In this document: positions 34,364 to 42,253 of the stretch, one piece after another
How positions within the stretch are numbered: the first letter of the stretch is position 1
How the letters are laid out: each line of letters opens with the position of its first letter
DNA from: Atopomonas hussainii
GTDB taxonomy: Bacteria > Pseudomonadota > Gammaproteobacteria > Pseudomonadales > Pseudomonadaceae
Direction of reading: 5' to 3'
Length of the DNA stretch: 64,000 nucleotides
Assembly (NCBI RefSeq): GCF_900109735.1
Contig: NZ_FOAS01000001.1
Span: 62,001-126,000 of the forward strand
Notes under the pieces: model-generated
Databases searched by the model: none
What the model saw: the letters and a program-made list of their open reading frames with translations, nothing else
Told to the model about the DNA's origin: nothing
Made by a program: the position numbers and the translations under genes

Positions 34364-34412
34364 GGGGCTATCCTCAGTCACAATGCGGGCATCTTAACAG
34401 GAGAGCAGCAGC

Positions 34413-34955
34413 ATGGCCGTACGTCCCTTCCTCGAACATACCCCGGTGCTGGGCGAGCGGGTGTTTATCGACCCCAGCGCCGTGGTGCTCGGCGATGTGC
34501 ACTTAGGCGACGACAGCTCGGTATGGCCGCTGGTGGTGATTCGCGGCGATATGCACCGCATCCGCATTGGCCAGCGCAGCAGCGTGCAAGACGGCAGCGT
34601 GCTGCACATCACCCACGCCGGGCCGTATAACCCCGACGGCTACCCCCTGACCATTGGCGACGACGTAACCATCGGCCACAAGGCCCTACTGCACGGCTGC
34701 ACGGTGGGCAATCGGGTGTTGATCGGCATGGGCGCGATTGTCATGGACGGCGCGGTGATCGAAGACGAAGTGGTGCTCGGCGCCGGCAGCTTAGTGCCGC
34801 CGGGCAAAACGCTTGTCAGCGGCTATTTGTACGTCGGCAGCCCCGTTAAACAGGCGCGGCCACTGAGCGACAAAGAGCGTGAATACTTCCGCTACACCGC
34901 CGCTAACTACGTGAAGCTTAAAGACCAGCATCTGCAACAGGGCTATCGCGCCTAG
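34413..34955 (+). CDS. Gamma-carbonic anhydrase family protein (YrdA-like)
   Basis: The 180-residue protein is a left-handed beta-helix of hexapeptide repeats (VVLGDVHLGDDSSVWPLVVIRGDMHRIRIGQRSSVQDGSVLHIT). Metal ligands of the gamma class appear as the His of VLHITHAG and the two His of VTIGHKALLHGC. It probably acts as a trimer. Whether it hydrates CO2 is uncertain for this subgroup. The ATG follows GGAGAG. Confidence 0.9.
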   Translation: MAVRPFLEHTPVLGERVFIDPSAVVLGDVHLGDDSSVWPLVVIRGDMHRIRIGQRSSVQDGSVLHITHAGPYNPDGYPLTIGDDVTIGHKALLHGCTVGNRVLIGMGAIVMDGAVIEDEVVLGAGSLVPPGKTLVSGYLYVGSPVKQARPLSDKEREYFRYTAANYVKLKDQHLQQGYRA

Positions 34956-35016
34956 TCGATTGCGGCGTAACAATGGCCAAAGTCTGTGGTCTGATTGCCG
35001 TGCCGAGGAGAACACC

Positions 35017-35439
35017 ATGCGCTTAATCACTCTGCTGTTGGCCGGCGTTGCCCTTAGCGCCTGCGCCAGCACGCCGATTCCACCGCTGGCCGAGGGCCAA
35101 GTGCGGGTGAGCCTGAGCTATCACCCCGGCCAGCTGCTGATGGCGGAAAAACTCGACGAGCAGCGCTGGCCCGATGGCCGCTACTTCGACCTAGCCCCCG
35201 GTGCGCACACGCTGGAGAGCAAGCTGATCTTCGAACGCCCCGGCGGCGGCAGCTTAGGTCAAGAGAGCGAGCCGGTGCAGGTCACCTGCCATTACCGCCT
35301 GCACTACGCCGACTTCGCCGCGGGCCAGCGCTACCGCCTGCACGGCCAAGTACAAGGCTGGCGCGGCTACGTGCGTTTATACGACGAAACCGGCCAAGTA
35401 CTGGCCCGCGCCAAAGAGCTACGCTGCGGGGCTTTTTAA
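35017..35439 (+). CDS. Putative lipoprotein of unknown function
   Basis: A 140-residue protein with a lipoprotein signal (MRLITLLLAGVALSAC, acylated Cys16) and a predicted beta-rich body (VRVSLSYHPGQLL, LAPGAHTLESKLIFE, YRLHYADFAAGQRYRLHGQVQGWRGYVRLYDETG). The layout is like small envelope lipoproteins that sit on the outer membrane; I do not recognise a family. The ATG at 35017 follows GAGGAG. Its 3' end overlaps the convergent hydrolase gene by 21 bp, so the two coding regions share DNA in opposite directions. Confidence 0.75.
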   Translation: MRLITLLLAGVALSACASTPIPPLAEGQVRVSLSYHPGQLLMAEKLDEQRWPDGRYFDLAPGAHTLESKLIFERPGGGSLGQESEPVQVTCHYRLHYADFAAGQRYRLHGQVQGWRGYVRLYDETGQVLARAKELRCGAF

Positions 35440-36225
35440 CGGCAGCGGCTCGGCCAAAAAACTCAGTATCAACTGATTAAGCGCTTCGGGCTGATCGAGC
35501 GGTGTGGCATGCCCAGAGTCGGCAATGACCTCCAGCCGCGCATTGGCTAGCTCCGCCACATAGGCGCGTTTAAACGCCAGCGGGGTGTAATCGCGATCAC
35601 CACTGACCACCAATATCGGCGTGTTTAACCCCGCTAAGCGCGGCAATGCCGACCAACCGGGAAAGGCCTGTAACGCATGCAAATAATCGGGCATACGGTT
35701 GGCGCTGATGCGGGCGATTAGCTGCTCGCGCAGCGCAGCCTGCTGCGGATACGGAAAGAGTTTTTTCGCCAAGCTGCTGGCCAGCGCCGACAGACCAAAC
35801 CAACGCACTAAGCGCTCGCGCAGCCAGAGCTTGCTGCGGATTTGCCATGTATCGACCGGAAAATGCGGCGCAGTGTTGATTGCGACAAAGCGCGTTACTA
35901 AATCGGGCCGCTGCGCCAGCAGCTCAAAGCCATACATTCCGCCCATCGACATGCCCACCACCGCGCAAGGGCCCAGCGCTAGGGCATCGATAAAGGCGGC
36001 CAGCTCGTCGGCCAAGGCTGGCAACGGGGTGCGCTGCAGCAAACGTCGCCCCTCGCCATGGCCAGGTAAATCAACACAGATCACCAAATAATGCTGCGAC
36101 AGCGCCAGCCACTGGGCTTGCCAGTCTTGCCGGGCCGAACCTAAGCCATGTAGCAACAACACCGGGCTACCGCTACCATAACGCTCGTAACACCAAGTGC
36201 CTTGGGGCAACTCAAGCTGTAACAT
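35419..36225 (-). CDS. Alpha/beta-fold hydrolase
   Basis: The 268-residue protein is a classic alpha/beta hydrolase: LLLHGLGSARQDW oxyanion loop (near residue 25), nucleophile GMSMGG near residue 98, VVSGDRDYTPL with the catalytic Asp near 213 and the His in SGHATPLDQPE near 242. Families of this type cleave esters or C-C bonds in small molecules. The ATG at 36225 has AAGGAG 7 bp upstream. It is divergent from a TetR gene 110 bp away, which probably represses it. The substrate is unknown. Confidence 0.86.
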   Translation of the reverse strand: MLQLELPQGTWCYERYGSGSPVLLLHGLGSARQDWQAQWLALSQHYLVICVDLPGHGEGRRLLQRTPLPALADELAAFIDALALGPCAVVGMSMGGMYGFELLAQRPDLVTRFVAINTAPHFPVDTWQIRSKLWLRERLVRWFGLSALASSLAKKLFPYPQQAALREQLIARISANRMPDYLHALQAFPGWSALPRLAGLNTPILVVSGDRDYTPLAFKRAYVAELANARLEVIADSGHATPLDQPEALNQLILSFLAEPLPLKSPAA

Positions 36226-36297
36226 GACATCGCTCCTTGTGATGCGATTCAATAAAAACAATGCTGCAAAAAAGGATGTTTGCTCGCCGTCATTAAT

Positions 36298-36316
36298 GTG
36301 CATAATTTAATTGCAC
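36298..36316. promoter_or_regulatory. Inverted repeat, probable TetR operator
   Basis: GTGCA-TAATTTAAT-TGCAC lies between the divergent hydrolase and TetR genes, 19 bp upstream of the TetR start. Its AT-rich centre and symmetric ends suit a TetR-family dimer site overlapping a promoter. Inferred from symmetry and place. Confidence 0.45.
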
Positions 36317-36335
36317 TCTAATGTGAGAACGTTGA

Positions 36336-36965
36336 ATGCAGCGCATTCCCCGCCCTAGCCAAGCCCGTAGCCAACAAGCGCTTGAGCGCTTTTTAAACGT
36401 GGCTGCCGAATTACTGCAAAGCAATCAATTCGAAGACACCGGTATTGCGCAAATTGCGCAGCAGGCGGAATCCTCCGTGGGTACGTTTTATCGCTTAATT
36501 GGCGACAAAGACTTATTACTCTACGCCGTGCACCAACGTTTTGTAGAACAAAGCCGCGCGGCTATCGACCAACTTAATGAAACCTTACTCAGTCAGCCGC
36601 TGGATTTATTTAGCCAAACCGAGCGCTATATCAGCCAAGTACTCACGCTGTTTCATGGTCGCGAAGGCTTATTACGTGCACTGATTCGCCGCAGCAGCAG
36701 CGACATGCAATTTCGCCAACGCTTTCACGAACTTAACGCCTACATCGCGCAGTCCTTTAGCTTGCTCACCTTGGCCCGCTTGCAAGGGCGTAAACACGCC
36801 AACCCCGCACAAGCCGCCGACTTGCTCGCCCATGTGCTGCTGGCCAGCATGAACTACCACACCCTCACCGGCCAGTTAGGCCGCACCCCCAACGCACAAC
36901 TACCTGCCGAATTGGCGCGTATGGTGTGCAGTTATCTGCATAACGATTGGGCAGACGCTGAATAA
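36336..36965 (+). CDS. TetR/AcrR family transcriptional regulator
   Basis: The 209-residue regulator has the N-terminal helix-turn-helix (residues about 9-55: RSQQALERFLNVAAELLQSNQFEDTGIAQIAQQAESSVGTFYRLIGDKDLLL) and a helical ligand-binding C-terminal domain. It is divergent from an alpha/beta hydrolase, the usual layout for local control. Its upstream part is more AT-rich than the surrounding DNA. The stop codon sits inside a strong hairpin shared with the convergent DUF1329 gene. Confidence 0.9.
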   Translation: MQRIPRPSQARSQQALERFLNVAAELLQSNQFEDTGIAQIAQQAESSVGTFYRLIGDKDLLLYAVHQRFVEQSRAAIDQLNETLLSQPLDLFSQTERYISQVLTLFHGREGLLRALIRRSSSDMQFRQRFHELNAYIAQSFSLLTLARLQGRKHANPAQAADLLAHVLLASMNYHTLTGQLGRTPNAQLPAELARMVCSYLHNDWADAE

Positions 36966-36978
36966 TCAGCGCCTGCCC
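36949..36978. terminator. Bidirectional hairpin overlapping the TetR stop codon
   Basis: GGGCAGACGCTGA and TCAGCGCCTGCCC pair over 13 positions with one mismatch around ATAA. The loop contains the TetR stop codon (36963-36965), and the stem lies 8 bp from the convergent DUF1329 stop. It lacks a T-run, so it may rely on stem strength. Confidence 0.5.
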
Positions 36979-36986
36979 CGTCCCGG

Positions 36987-38348
36987 TTAGCGACGACTTT
37001 CACGGCGCAATTGTGCTGGAGTGAAATCATTCGGGCTTAACGCCACACCAAACTGCGCGCGCGGCTCTTGGTTAGACAAAATACCCATCACGTAACGGCC
37101 ATTGGTTAAGTCATACACGGCATCGCCGGCGGTCCACAGCAAAGGTTGATCGTAATAATTAATGGTGTATGACTCTGCCACGCGCCATAAATTATCGCGA
37201 TTATCGTAATGATCGATTACCAATAACTGATAGCTGTCTTCATCAAAGTAAAAATCACGGGTTTTATATTGATGACGCTGCCCGGCTTTTAGCGTGGCAC
37301 GCACGTGCCACACGCGGTGTGGCTCATAACGTAATAAATCAGGATTCACATGCCCAGCTTGAATCATCTCGGCATAACGATTTTTCTTACTGGCGAATTT
37401 ATAGCTGTTATAGGGCACGTATTGTTCGCGCTTACCCAGCAACTGCCAGTCGTATTTGTCCGGCGCGCCGGAGAACATATCGAAGTTGTCCGTGGTGCGC
37501 ATGCCATCCGACGCGGTGCCGGGCGAGTCGTAGGCCACATTAGGTGTGCGTCGCACGCGCCGCTGGCCGGCGGCATACAGCCAGGCCAATCGCGGCTCTT
37601 GCACTTGGTTCACGGTCTCGTGCACCAGCAGCTCAGTACCGGCTAAACGCGCCGGGGCCAACACCGACTGGCGGAAGTAAAACAGCACATTGCCGTTGGC
37701 TTGTGACTGATCACCAGCGGCTGGGTTGAACAAGAACAGATCCTCAATACTGCTGACAAAGAAGCTGCCGTTTTGCTGCGGCACCGCTTGTGCGTAGAAG
37801 CGCTTAACGCTGTCGCCGCGATAACGCACCAAGTGATTCCACAGCACCTCTAGCGCCGACTTAGGCACGGGGAATGGTGTAGCCAAGCTGAAATTAGCCA
37901 AACCATTGCCGCTATCCAGCAGTTGCGCACTCAGCGCATTGGCCTTGGCCGCTTGATAGACCTTGTCGGGGTACGAGGCCGAACGCCGCGTGGGGTACAC
38001 CGGCAAGCGCCAGGTTTTGGGGTAGCGCTGCAACATAGCGATTTGCCCGGGGCTTAACTGCTCGCGGTATTGCGCAGCGTTGGCGTTATCGATAGTGAAT
38101 AACGGCTGATCGCTGGCGTAGGGGTCGCGGTAGCCTTCGCCCTCCACATAGGCATCAGCTTGCTGCTGTAAGCCGCCCTGCCATGGCGGAATAGTTCCGG
38201 CGGCGTTGCCGGCCTGCTCGGCCCCTAGGGGCGTTAGGTTCGCGCCCAATTGCGCCGCTTCTTCGCTACTGACTTTGGCTTGTGCGCTGGCGGCTAGCAA
38301 ACCGCAGGCAAAGGCGCCCAAGGCGCGCACTAGGATGGTGGTGTTCAT
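36987..38348 (-). CDS. DUF1329 family secreted/periplasmic protein
   Basis: The 453-residue protein has a signal peptide (TTILVRALGAFACGLLAASAQA) and the DUF1329 layout: SSEEAAQLGANLTPLGAEQAGNAAGTIPPWQGG at the mature N-terminus, GSYAEMIQAGHVNPDLLRYEPHRVWHVRATLKAG-like strands later, and FYFDEDSYQLLVIDHYDNRDNLWRVAESYTINYYDQPL near the end, a beta-rich protein related in fold to LolA/LolB-like carriers. I use the ATG at 38348, 8 bp after AAGGAG. It follows the DUF1302 gene by 12 bp; the two families commonly travel together in proteobacteria and are linked to lipid or hydrocarbon use. Confidence 0.85.
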   Translation of the reverse strand: MNTTILVRALGAFACGLLAASAQAKVSSEEAAQLGANLTPLGAEQAGNAAGTIPPWQGGLQQQADAYVEGEGYRDPYASDQPLFTIDNANAAQYREQLSPGQIAMLQRYPKTWRLPVYPTRRSASYPDKVYQAAKANALSAQLLDSGNGLANFSLATPFPVPKSALEVLWNHLVRYRGDSVKRFYAQAVPQQNGSFFVSSIEDLFLFNPAAGDQSQANGNVLFYFRQSVLAPARLAGTELLVHETVNQVQEPRLAWLYAAGQRRVRRTPNVAYDSPGTASDGMRTTDNFDMFSGAPDKYDWQLLGKREQYVPYNSYKFASKKNRYAEMIQAGHVNPDLLRYEPHRVWHVRATLKAGQRHQYKTRDFYFDEDSYQLLVIDHYDNRDNLWRVAESYTINYYDQPLLWTAGDAVYDLTNGRYVMGILSNQEPRAQFGVALSPNDFTPAQLRRESRR

Positions 38349-38360
38349 GCGCATCTCTCC

Positions 38361-40112
38361 TTAGAAGCTGTATTTAACGTTGAAGCTTAAAAAGTCGCGG
38401 TCGCTGCGCTTGTTCGCCAGCCCCGCGCCGCTGTAACCGACGTATTTCACCCCGACGGTAAAGGCTTCTTGATAGATGGCATCGACGCCCAACGAATAGC
38501 TTTTCGCTTCTTCCAACAAACCGTTGGTGAGTTGCGGCGCCACACCGTTAATGCCGTATTGATAGCTGGCCGAAGGCACTAAATTGACCAGATTGAAGAC
38601 GTTGCTATAAGTCAGCGACACACTGGTTTGCGCGCCCCAAGCACTGCTCGTGGCCCCGTAGTAATCCACATTGGATTCCAACCCCTGCACACGGCTGGCC
38701 ACTACTTCGTTCATCCAGGTGGCAGAGTCGGAGCCAAGCAAGCCGTTGAAGTTGTAGATGCCCACCAGCGAAGCCTGCAGCATGTCTTTCTCGCGATAGC
38801 CATCGAGGCGCGTGCCGGGACTGATACCACGCGTGCTGCCGGTAAGTGCCGTGGGTAGGTATTCGCCTAACCCCAAGGCAATCGGTGCATCTGGGCGGTA
38901 ACTCAACTCACCGGCCAGCGACAGGCCATTCAGCCAAGTGTCACCCCCTAAGGTGGTGTTAAAGCTCAGGCCATACAGGTCGCGATGCTCAAGATACTCG
39001 GCGTAATAACGTGCGGTATTGGCCAAGGGCAGAGTGCCCACCACTGGCAAGGTAGTTGTCTGTGCCACGGTGAGGCCGAGCATCGGCGCGCTCATGCTGT
39101 AGCGCAGGTAATAGGCGCCGAACTCGGTGTCGTTCAACTCCGGCACAAACCAACGCAAGGCAAGGCCGTACTGGCTGGCCGAGTCGGCATCCACATCGCT
39201 GTCACGCTGAATAAACGTGCTCGGCAGATAGCCTTTGAGCAAATTATTTAGCGGGCTCGCCGGCAAGGCATTGGCATAAGCTTGCGCCGCAGCCGGGCTG
39301 TCGAAGGCGCGACCACTGGTAAGCGGCTCTTGCAGTGGCGATACGCTTAGGTAGTCGCAGCCTTCGCCGAGCACATCGAGGGTGGAGTAATAGGTGCCGC
39401 AGGGGTCGATTTTCGACGCTTCCCACGCCCAACCGGGTTGCCAGTAGGCCTCGACGCTCAAGTTATCGCGCAGCTCGAACGAGCCGTAGAGCATAAAGGT
39501 CGGCATGTAGGCTTCTTTGACTTCCGAGCCGGGGGCGCGCAAGGCGTTGATGTCCACCGGGTTAGTGACGCCAATGCCGTTTTGGTAGAACAGCCCCTCG
39601 CCCCAGTTGATCACCTGCCGGCCCACGCGCAGGTTAAACGCGCGCTCATCCAGCCAAGTGCCGCTGCCGTAAACAAAGGCATCGAGAATATCGGCGCTGG
39701 AGCCTGCCTCAGCGAGGCCATCACTGCTGATTTTGCGGTGCCGGCGGCCATCTTCTTCCAACTCGAAGTCGTAGAAGGCTTTGCCGCGCAAAAACACGCC
39801 ATAGCGGCCTTGGTAGTTGAAGTCCAAGTCACTGACCGCTTTCACTACTTGGGAGAACAGCTCGCCTTTTTGGAAGTTGAGGTTGCCGTCATCGCTGTTG
39901 ATTAGCGCGGCGTTATCGCCGCGCCCACCATTGGCACGGGCAATTAGGCGGCGATCTTGGCTTTCCATGCGGTAGCTGACGCCGTAGGAAAGCGTGGTGT
40001 CGATGGAGAGCGTCCAGTCCGGCTCGCGGATCTGAAACGCTTGGCTCGCAGTACTACAGCCTATCAGCACCAAAGTGCCGAGTGCGAGGGGGCGGTATCC
40101 CTGTACGTTCAC
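38361..40112 (-). CDS. DUF1302 family outer-membrane beta-barrel-like protein
   Basis: The 583-residue protein has a signal peptide ending near SQA|FQ and then alternating strands with many aromatic girdle residues and a C-terminal Phe (FLSFNVKYSF), the mark of an outer-membrane barrel. NLRVGRQVINWGEGLFYQNGIGVTNPVDINALRAPGSEVKEAYMPTFML is the DUF1302 signature. The family is thought to handle hydrophobic compounds at the outer membrane, together with DUF1329 partners. The start is GTG with AGAGGA about 8 bp upstream. The usual RND partner is not in the window. Confidence 0.86.
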   Translation of the reverse strand: MNVQGYRPLALGTLVLIGCSTASQAFQIREPDWTLSIDTTLSYGVSYRMESQDRRLIARANGGRGDNAALINSDDGNLNFQKGELFSQVVKAVSDLDFNYQGRYGVFLRGKAFYDFELEEDGRRHRKISSDGLAEAGSSADILDAFVYGSGTWLDERAFNLRVGRQVINWGEGLFYQNGIGVTNPVDINALRAPGSEVKEAYMPTFMLYGSFELRDNLSVEAYWQPGWAWEASKIDPCGTYYSTLDVLGEGCDYLSVSPLQEPLTSGRAFDSPAAAQAYANALPASPLNNLLKGYLPSTFIQRDSDVDADSASQYGLALRWFVPELNDTEFGAYYLRYSMSAPMLGLTVAQTTTLPVVGTLPLANTARYYAEYLEHRDLYGLSFNTTLGGDTWLNGLSLAGELSYRPDAPIALGLGEYLPTALTGSTRGISPGTRLDGYREKDMLQASLVGIYNFNGLLGSDSATWMNEVVASRVQGLESNVDYYGATSSAWGAQTSVSLTYSNVFNLVNLVPSASYQYGINGVAPQLTNGLLEEAKSYSLGVDAIYQEAFTVGVKYVGYSGAGLANKRSDRDFLSFNVKYSF

Positions 40113-40141
40113 GATGCAGTCCTCTGGTTTTTATTGGAATC

Positions 40142-40270
40142 GGAACATCGGTTCCATTAAATAGACCCAAGCGCGGCACTGCGCAAGCATTAATTTGTAA
40201 CCGTCGCGATATAGACCGTTGGTCAGAATGGCATTTACGGAACTTAAATTCCGATTTATCGCTATAGACC
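40142..40270. promoter_or_regulatory. Control region with spaced ATAGACC direct repeats and a GGAAC/GTTCC inverted repeat
   Basis: The gap between the DUF1302 and esterase genes has three copies of ATAGACC at 40161, 40211 and 40264, 50 and 53 bp apart (about five helical turns each), the last two preceded by CGCGAT or TCGCT. An inverted repeat GGAAC-ATCG-GTTCC lies at 40142-40155. Such spacing suggests binding sites for one regulator acting on both divergent genes; no known motif is recognised. Confidence 0.4.
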
Positions 40271-40295
40271 CCTAGCCCTGTTGAGGACCTTCAAC

Positions 40296-41126
40296 ATGTT
40301 GCGCTCCCTGTGTTGTCTCTTTGCCCTGAGCTTACTCAGCGGCCTCAGCTTTGCTCAGTCACCCTGTAGCGAACGCGCGAAAACCCTCTTGCTGCCCGCC
40401 AAAGTCAGTTGCAGTTACCAATCGCGCTGGATTGATTCCGGCGTGGTGGGTCAACGCAAAGTGATCTACCAAGTGCCCAGCGGCACCCCACCGGCAGCGG
40501 GTTGGCCGGTGGTGCTGATTTACCAAGGCTCGTTCTTTCCGCTGAATAACTTCACCTACTACAGCAACATGCCCTTTGGCGGTTATTACCAAGGCAAGCT
40601 GATCCAGGCCTTGCTGGAGGGCGGCTATGCGGTGATTGCCCCCAGCGCGCCGGCGGATTTGTTTTGGCAAACCAATATTCCCGGCCTTGCGCAGGCCTAT
40701 GAGCTAAGCACTGACTTCGACTTTCTCAGCAATGTACTGGCTGCCATGCATAACGGCGTGTTTGGCCCGCTGAATGCGCAGCGCCAATACGCCACGGGTA
40801 TTTCCAGCGGCGGCTATAACACAAGCCGTATGGCGGTGTCGTTTGCCGGGCAATTCCGCGCGCTGGCGGTGCAGTCGGGCTCGTATGCCACCTGTGCGGG
40901 GCCGCTGTGTGTGGTGCCGAGCAGCTTGCCGGCAGACCATCCGCCCACCCTGTTTGTGCACGGTTTTATCGACGCCGTGGTGCCTTGGTGGAGCATGGAT
41001 TTGTACTACGACCGCCTGCTGCAACAAGGCATCGCCACAGCGCGTTATACCGAACTCAGCGGCGGGCATGAGTGGTTTGCCCGCTCACCGAGCAAGATCA
41101 AGGCGTGGTTTGATCAGCACCCCTAA
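40296..41126 (+). CDS. Secreted PHA-depolymerase/esterase-like protein
   Basis: A 276-residue protein with signal peptide (LRSLCCLFALSLLSGLSFAQ) and an alpha/beta-hydrolase body of the polyhydroxyalkanoate depolymerase type. The lipase box is GISSGG near residue 170; the acid and His lie in FVHGFIDAVVPWWSM and SGGHEWFA. Cysteine pairs (CSERA...SCSY, CAGPLC) suggest disulfides formed in the periplasm. The start is the ATG at 40296 with GAGGA upstream; a TTG at 40281 is less likely. It is divergent from the DUF1302/DUF1329 pair. The natural substrate, polymer or lipid ester, is not known. Confidence 0.78.
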   Translation: MLRSLCCLFALSLLSGLSFAQSPCSERAKTLLLPAKVSCSYQSRWIDSGVVGQRKVIYQVPSGTPPAAGWPVVLIYQGSFFPLNNFTYYSNMPFGGYYQGKLIQALLEGGYAVIAPSAPADLFWQTNIPGLAQAYELSTDFDFLSNVLAAMHNGVFGPLNAQRQYATGISSGGYNTSRMAVSFAGQFRALAVQSGSYATCAGPLCVVPSSLPADHPPTLFVHGFIDAVVPWWSMDLYYDRLLQQGIATARYTELSGGHEWFARSPSKIKAWFDQHP

Positions 41127-41135
41127 GCCTGCGGA

Positions 41136-41591
41136 TTACAACGCCGCCCACGCCCTCGCCAGTTGTTTGGCATCGTCGAGGGCGTGGTGCGGAAATAAGC
41201 TATCTGGCAGGTGATCGCGCAGGTGGCCGACATTGCGCAGTTTGCGCTGTAGGCGGCCGGGCCATGGCACGCCGCTGGCACTGAACAATTGTTCGAGCAT
41301 GGCGCCGTCCCAACCCGGCGCATCGCTGGCGATTTCTACGTGCTCGCCAAGCGCTTCGATAAAGCAGCGCAGCGCCAGTGCGGCTTCGGCGAGGCCCATG
41401 CCGTCTTCGGCCATATTCAGCTGCGGCAAGACCACTTCGCGGACGAACTCGCTGCACTGGGTTTCATCCCAGTGGTCGTTCACTTCGACATAAAACACCG
41501 GCGCGCCGCCCTCGCCCACCAGTGCTAACGAGATCAGCCGCGCATCGTCGGCCAAGGCGGTAAATTCAGTATCGATAAAAACCAGCGCCAT
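41136..41591 (-). CDS. DEDDh-type 3'-5' exonuclease-like protein
   Basis: The 151-residue protein carries the DEDD exonuclease pattern: LVFIDTEFTAL with Asp7 and Glu9 (Exo I), an Asp in IASDAPGWDG (Exo II) and HHALDDAKQLARAW (Exo III, His and Asp). It is shorter than RNase T or oligoribonuclease and lacks their extensions. Its nucleic-acid target is unknown. It converges on the esterase gene, 9 bp apart. Confidence 0.8.
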   Translation of the reverse strand: MALVFIDTEFTALADDARLISLALVGEGGAPVFYVEVNDHWDETQCSEFVREVVLPQLNMAEDGMGLAEAALALRCFIEALGEHVEIASDAPGWDGAMLEQLFSASGVPWPGRLQRKLRNVGHLRDHLPDSLFPHHALDDAKQLARAWAAL

Positions 41592-41674
41592 GCACGGGCA
41601 TCCTTGCTCGGGGGATGATGATTTTCAGCCTAGGCGCTGGCTGCGTAATCGTCTAACCGACAGAGGAAAAACCA

Positions 41675-42253
41675 TTACTGCGGCAGCAGTGCTGGGTTCT
41701 CTTGCTGCAGGCGTGCCTGCATGGCTTCCAGCTGCCCTACCGCTTCGCGGGCTTCGTTGATTTCGTCCGGTGTGCGCTCACCCAACTGTTCGGCTTGGTC
41801 GATGCGTTCTTTAATCTCCGGAATGTCGTTAACGATGCCGGTGTAACTGCGCAGCAGGTCGTTAAGCTGCTCTTGCTCGAAGGCGCTGTATTGCTCGCTA
41901 TCGGCCAACTGCTCAGCGCTGGGCAAACGCCGTGGCGTGGTTTTTAACAACGCAGGGCTGCGCGGGTCGCCTTGCTCGGCCATCACCTGCATCAAGGTAA
42001 TCGCCTCGGCAGGGCTTAAGGTGGGCTCGCTCGCGGCCTCCGCTTCTATCGGGCGCTCTGGTGCGGGGCTGACGCTAAACGCATCGCTGGCCGGTTTGGC
42101 CAGCTCAGGTTTAGCCGCTGTGGCACTGGCGGGCTGGGTCGCCACGCCCGCTAAAGGGTGATTGAGCGTGGCGGGCGGCGCGCTAAACAGCAGCCACGCC
42201 GCCGCTACCCCGCCGCTCACGCAGCCCAGCGCTAACAACAACCAGCGCGTCAT
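41675..42253 (-). CDS. Membrane-anchored helical protein, possible accessory of the phospholipase operon
   Basis: A 192-residue protein of no recognised family. Residues 4-24 form one N-terminal membrane anchor (WLLLALGCVSGGVAAAWLLF), followed by an Ala/Pro/Thr-rich linker (about 25-78) and a helical, charged C-terminal domain (about 80-192) in the periplasm. This layout, anchor plus Ala/Pro linker plus helices, recalls lipase-specific foldases (Lif), but it is shorter and I do not see the Lif RxxFDY motif. It overlaps the PPIase gene by 4 bp (ATGA) and is the last gene of the phospholipase-PPIase operon. Confidence 0.65.
   Translation of the reverse strand: MTRWLLLALGCVSGGVAAAWLLFSAPPATLNHPLAGVATQPASATAAKPELAKPASDAFSVSPAPERPIEAEAASEPTLSPAEAITLMQVMAEQGDPRSPALLKTTPRRLPSAEQLADSEQYSAFEQEQLNDLLRSYTGIVNDIPEIKERIDQAEQLGERTPDEINEAREAVGQLEAMQARLQQENPALLPQ

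Noticed and set aside
35419-35439. Overlap of convergent genes considered as a sequencing error or frameshift
   Set aside because: Both frames keep family-typical ends, and other convergent pairs in the window are similarly tight.
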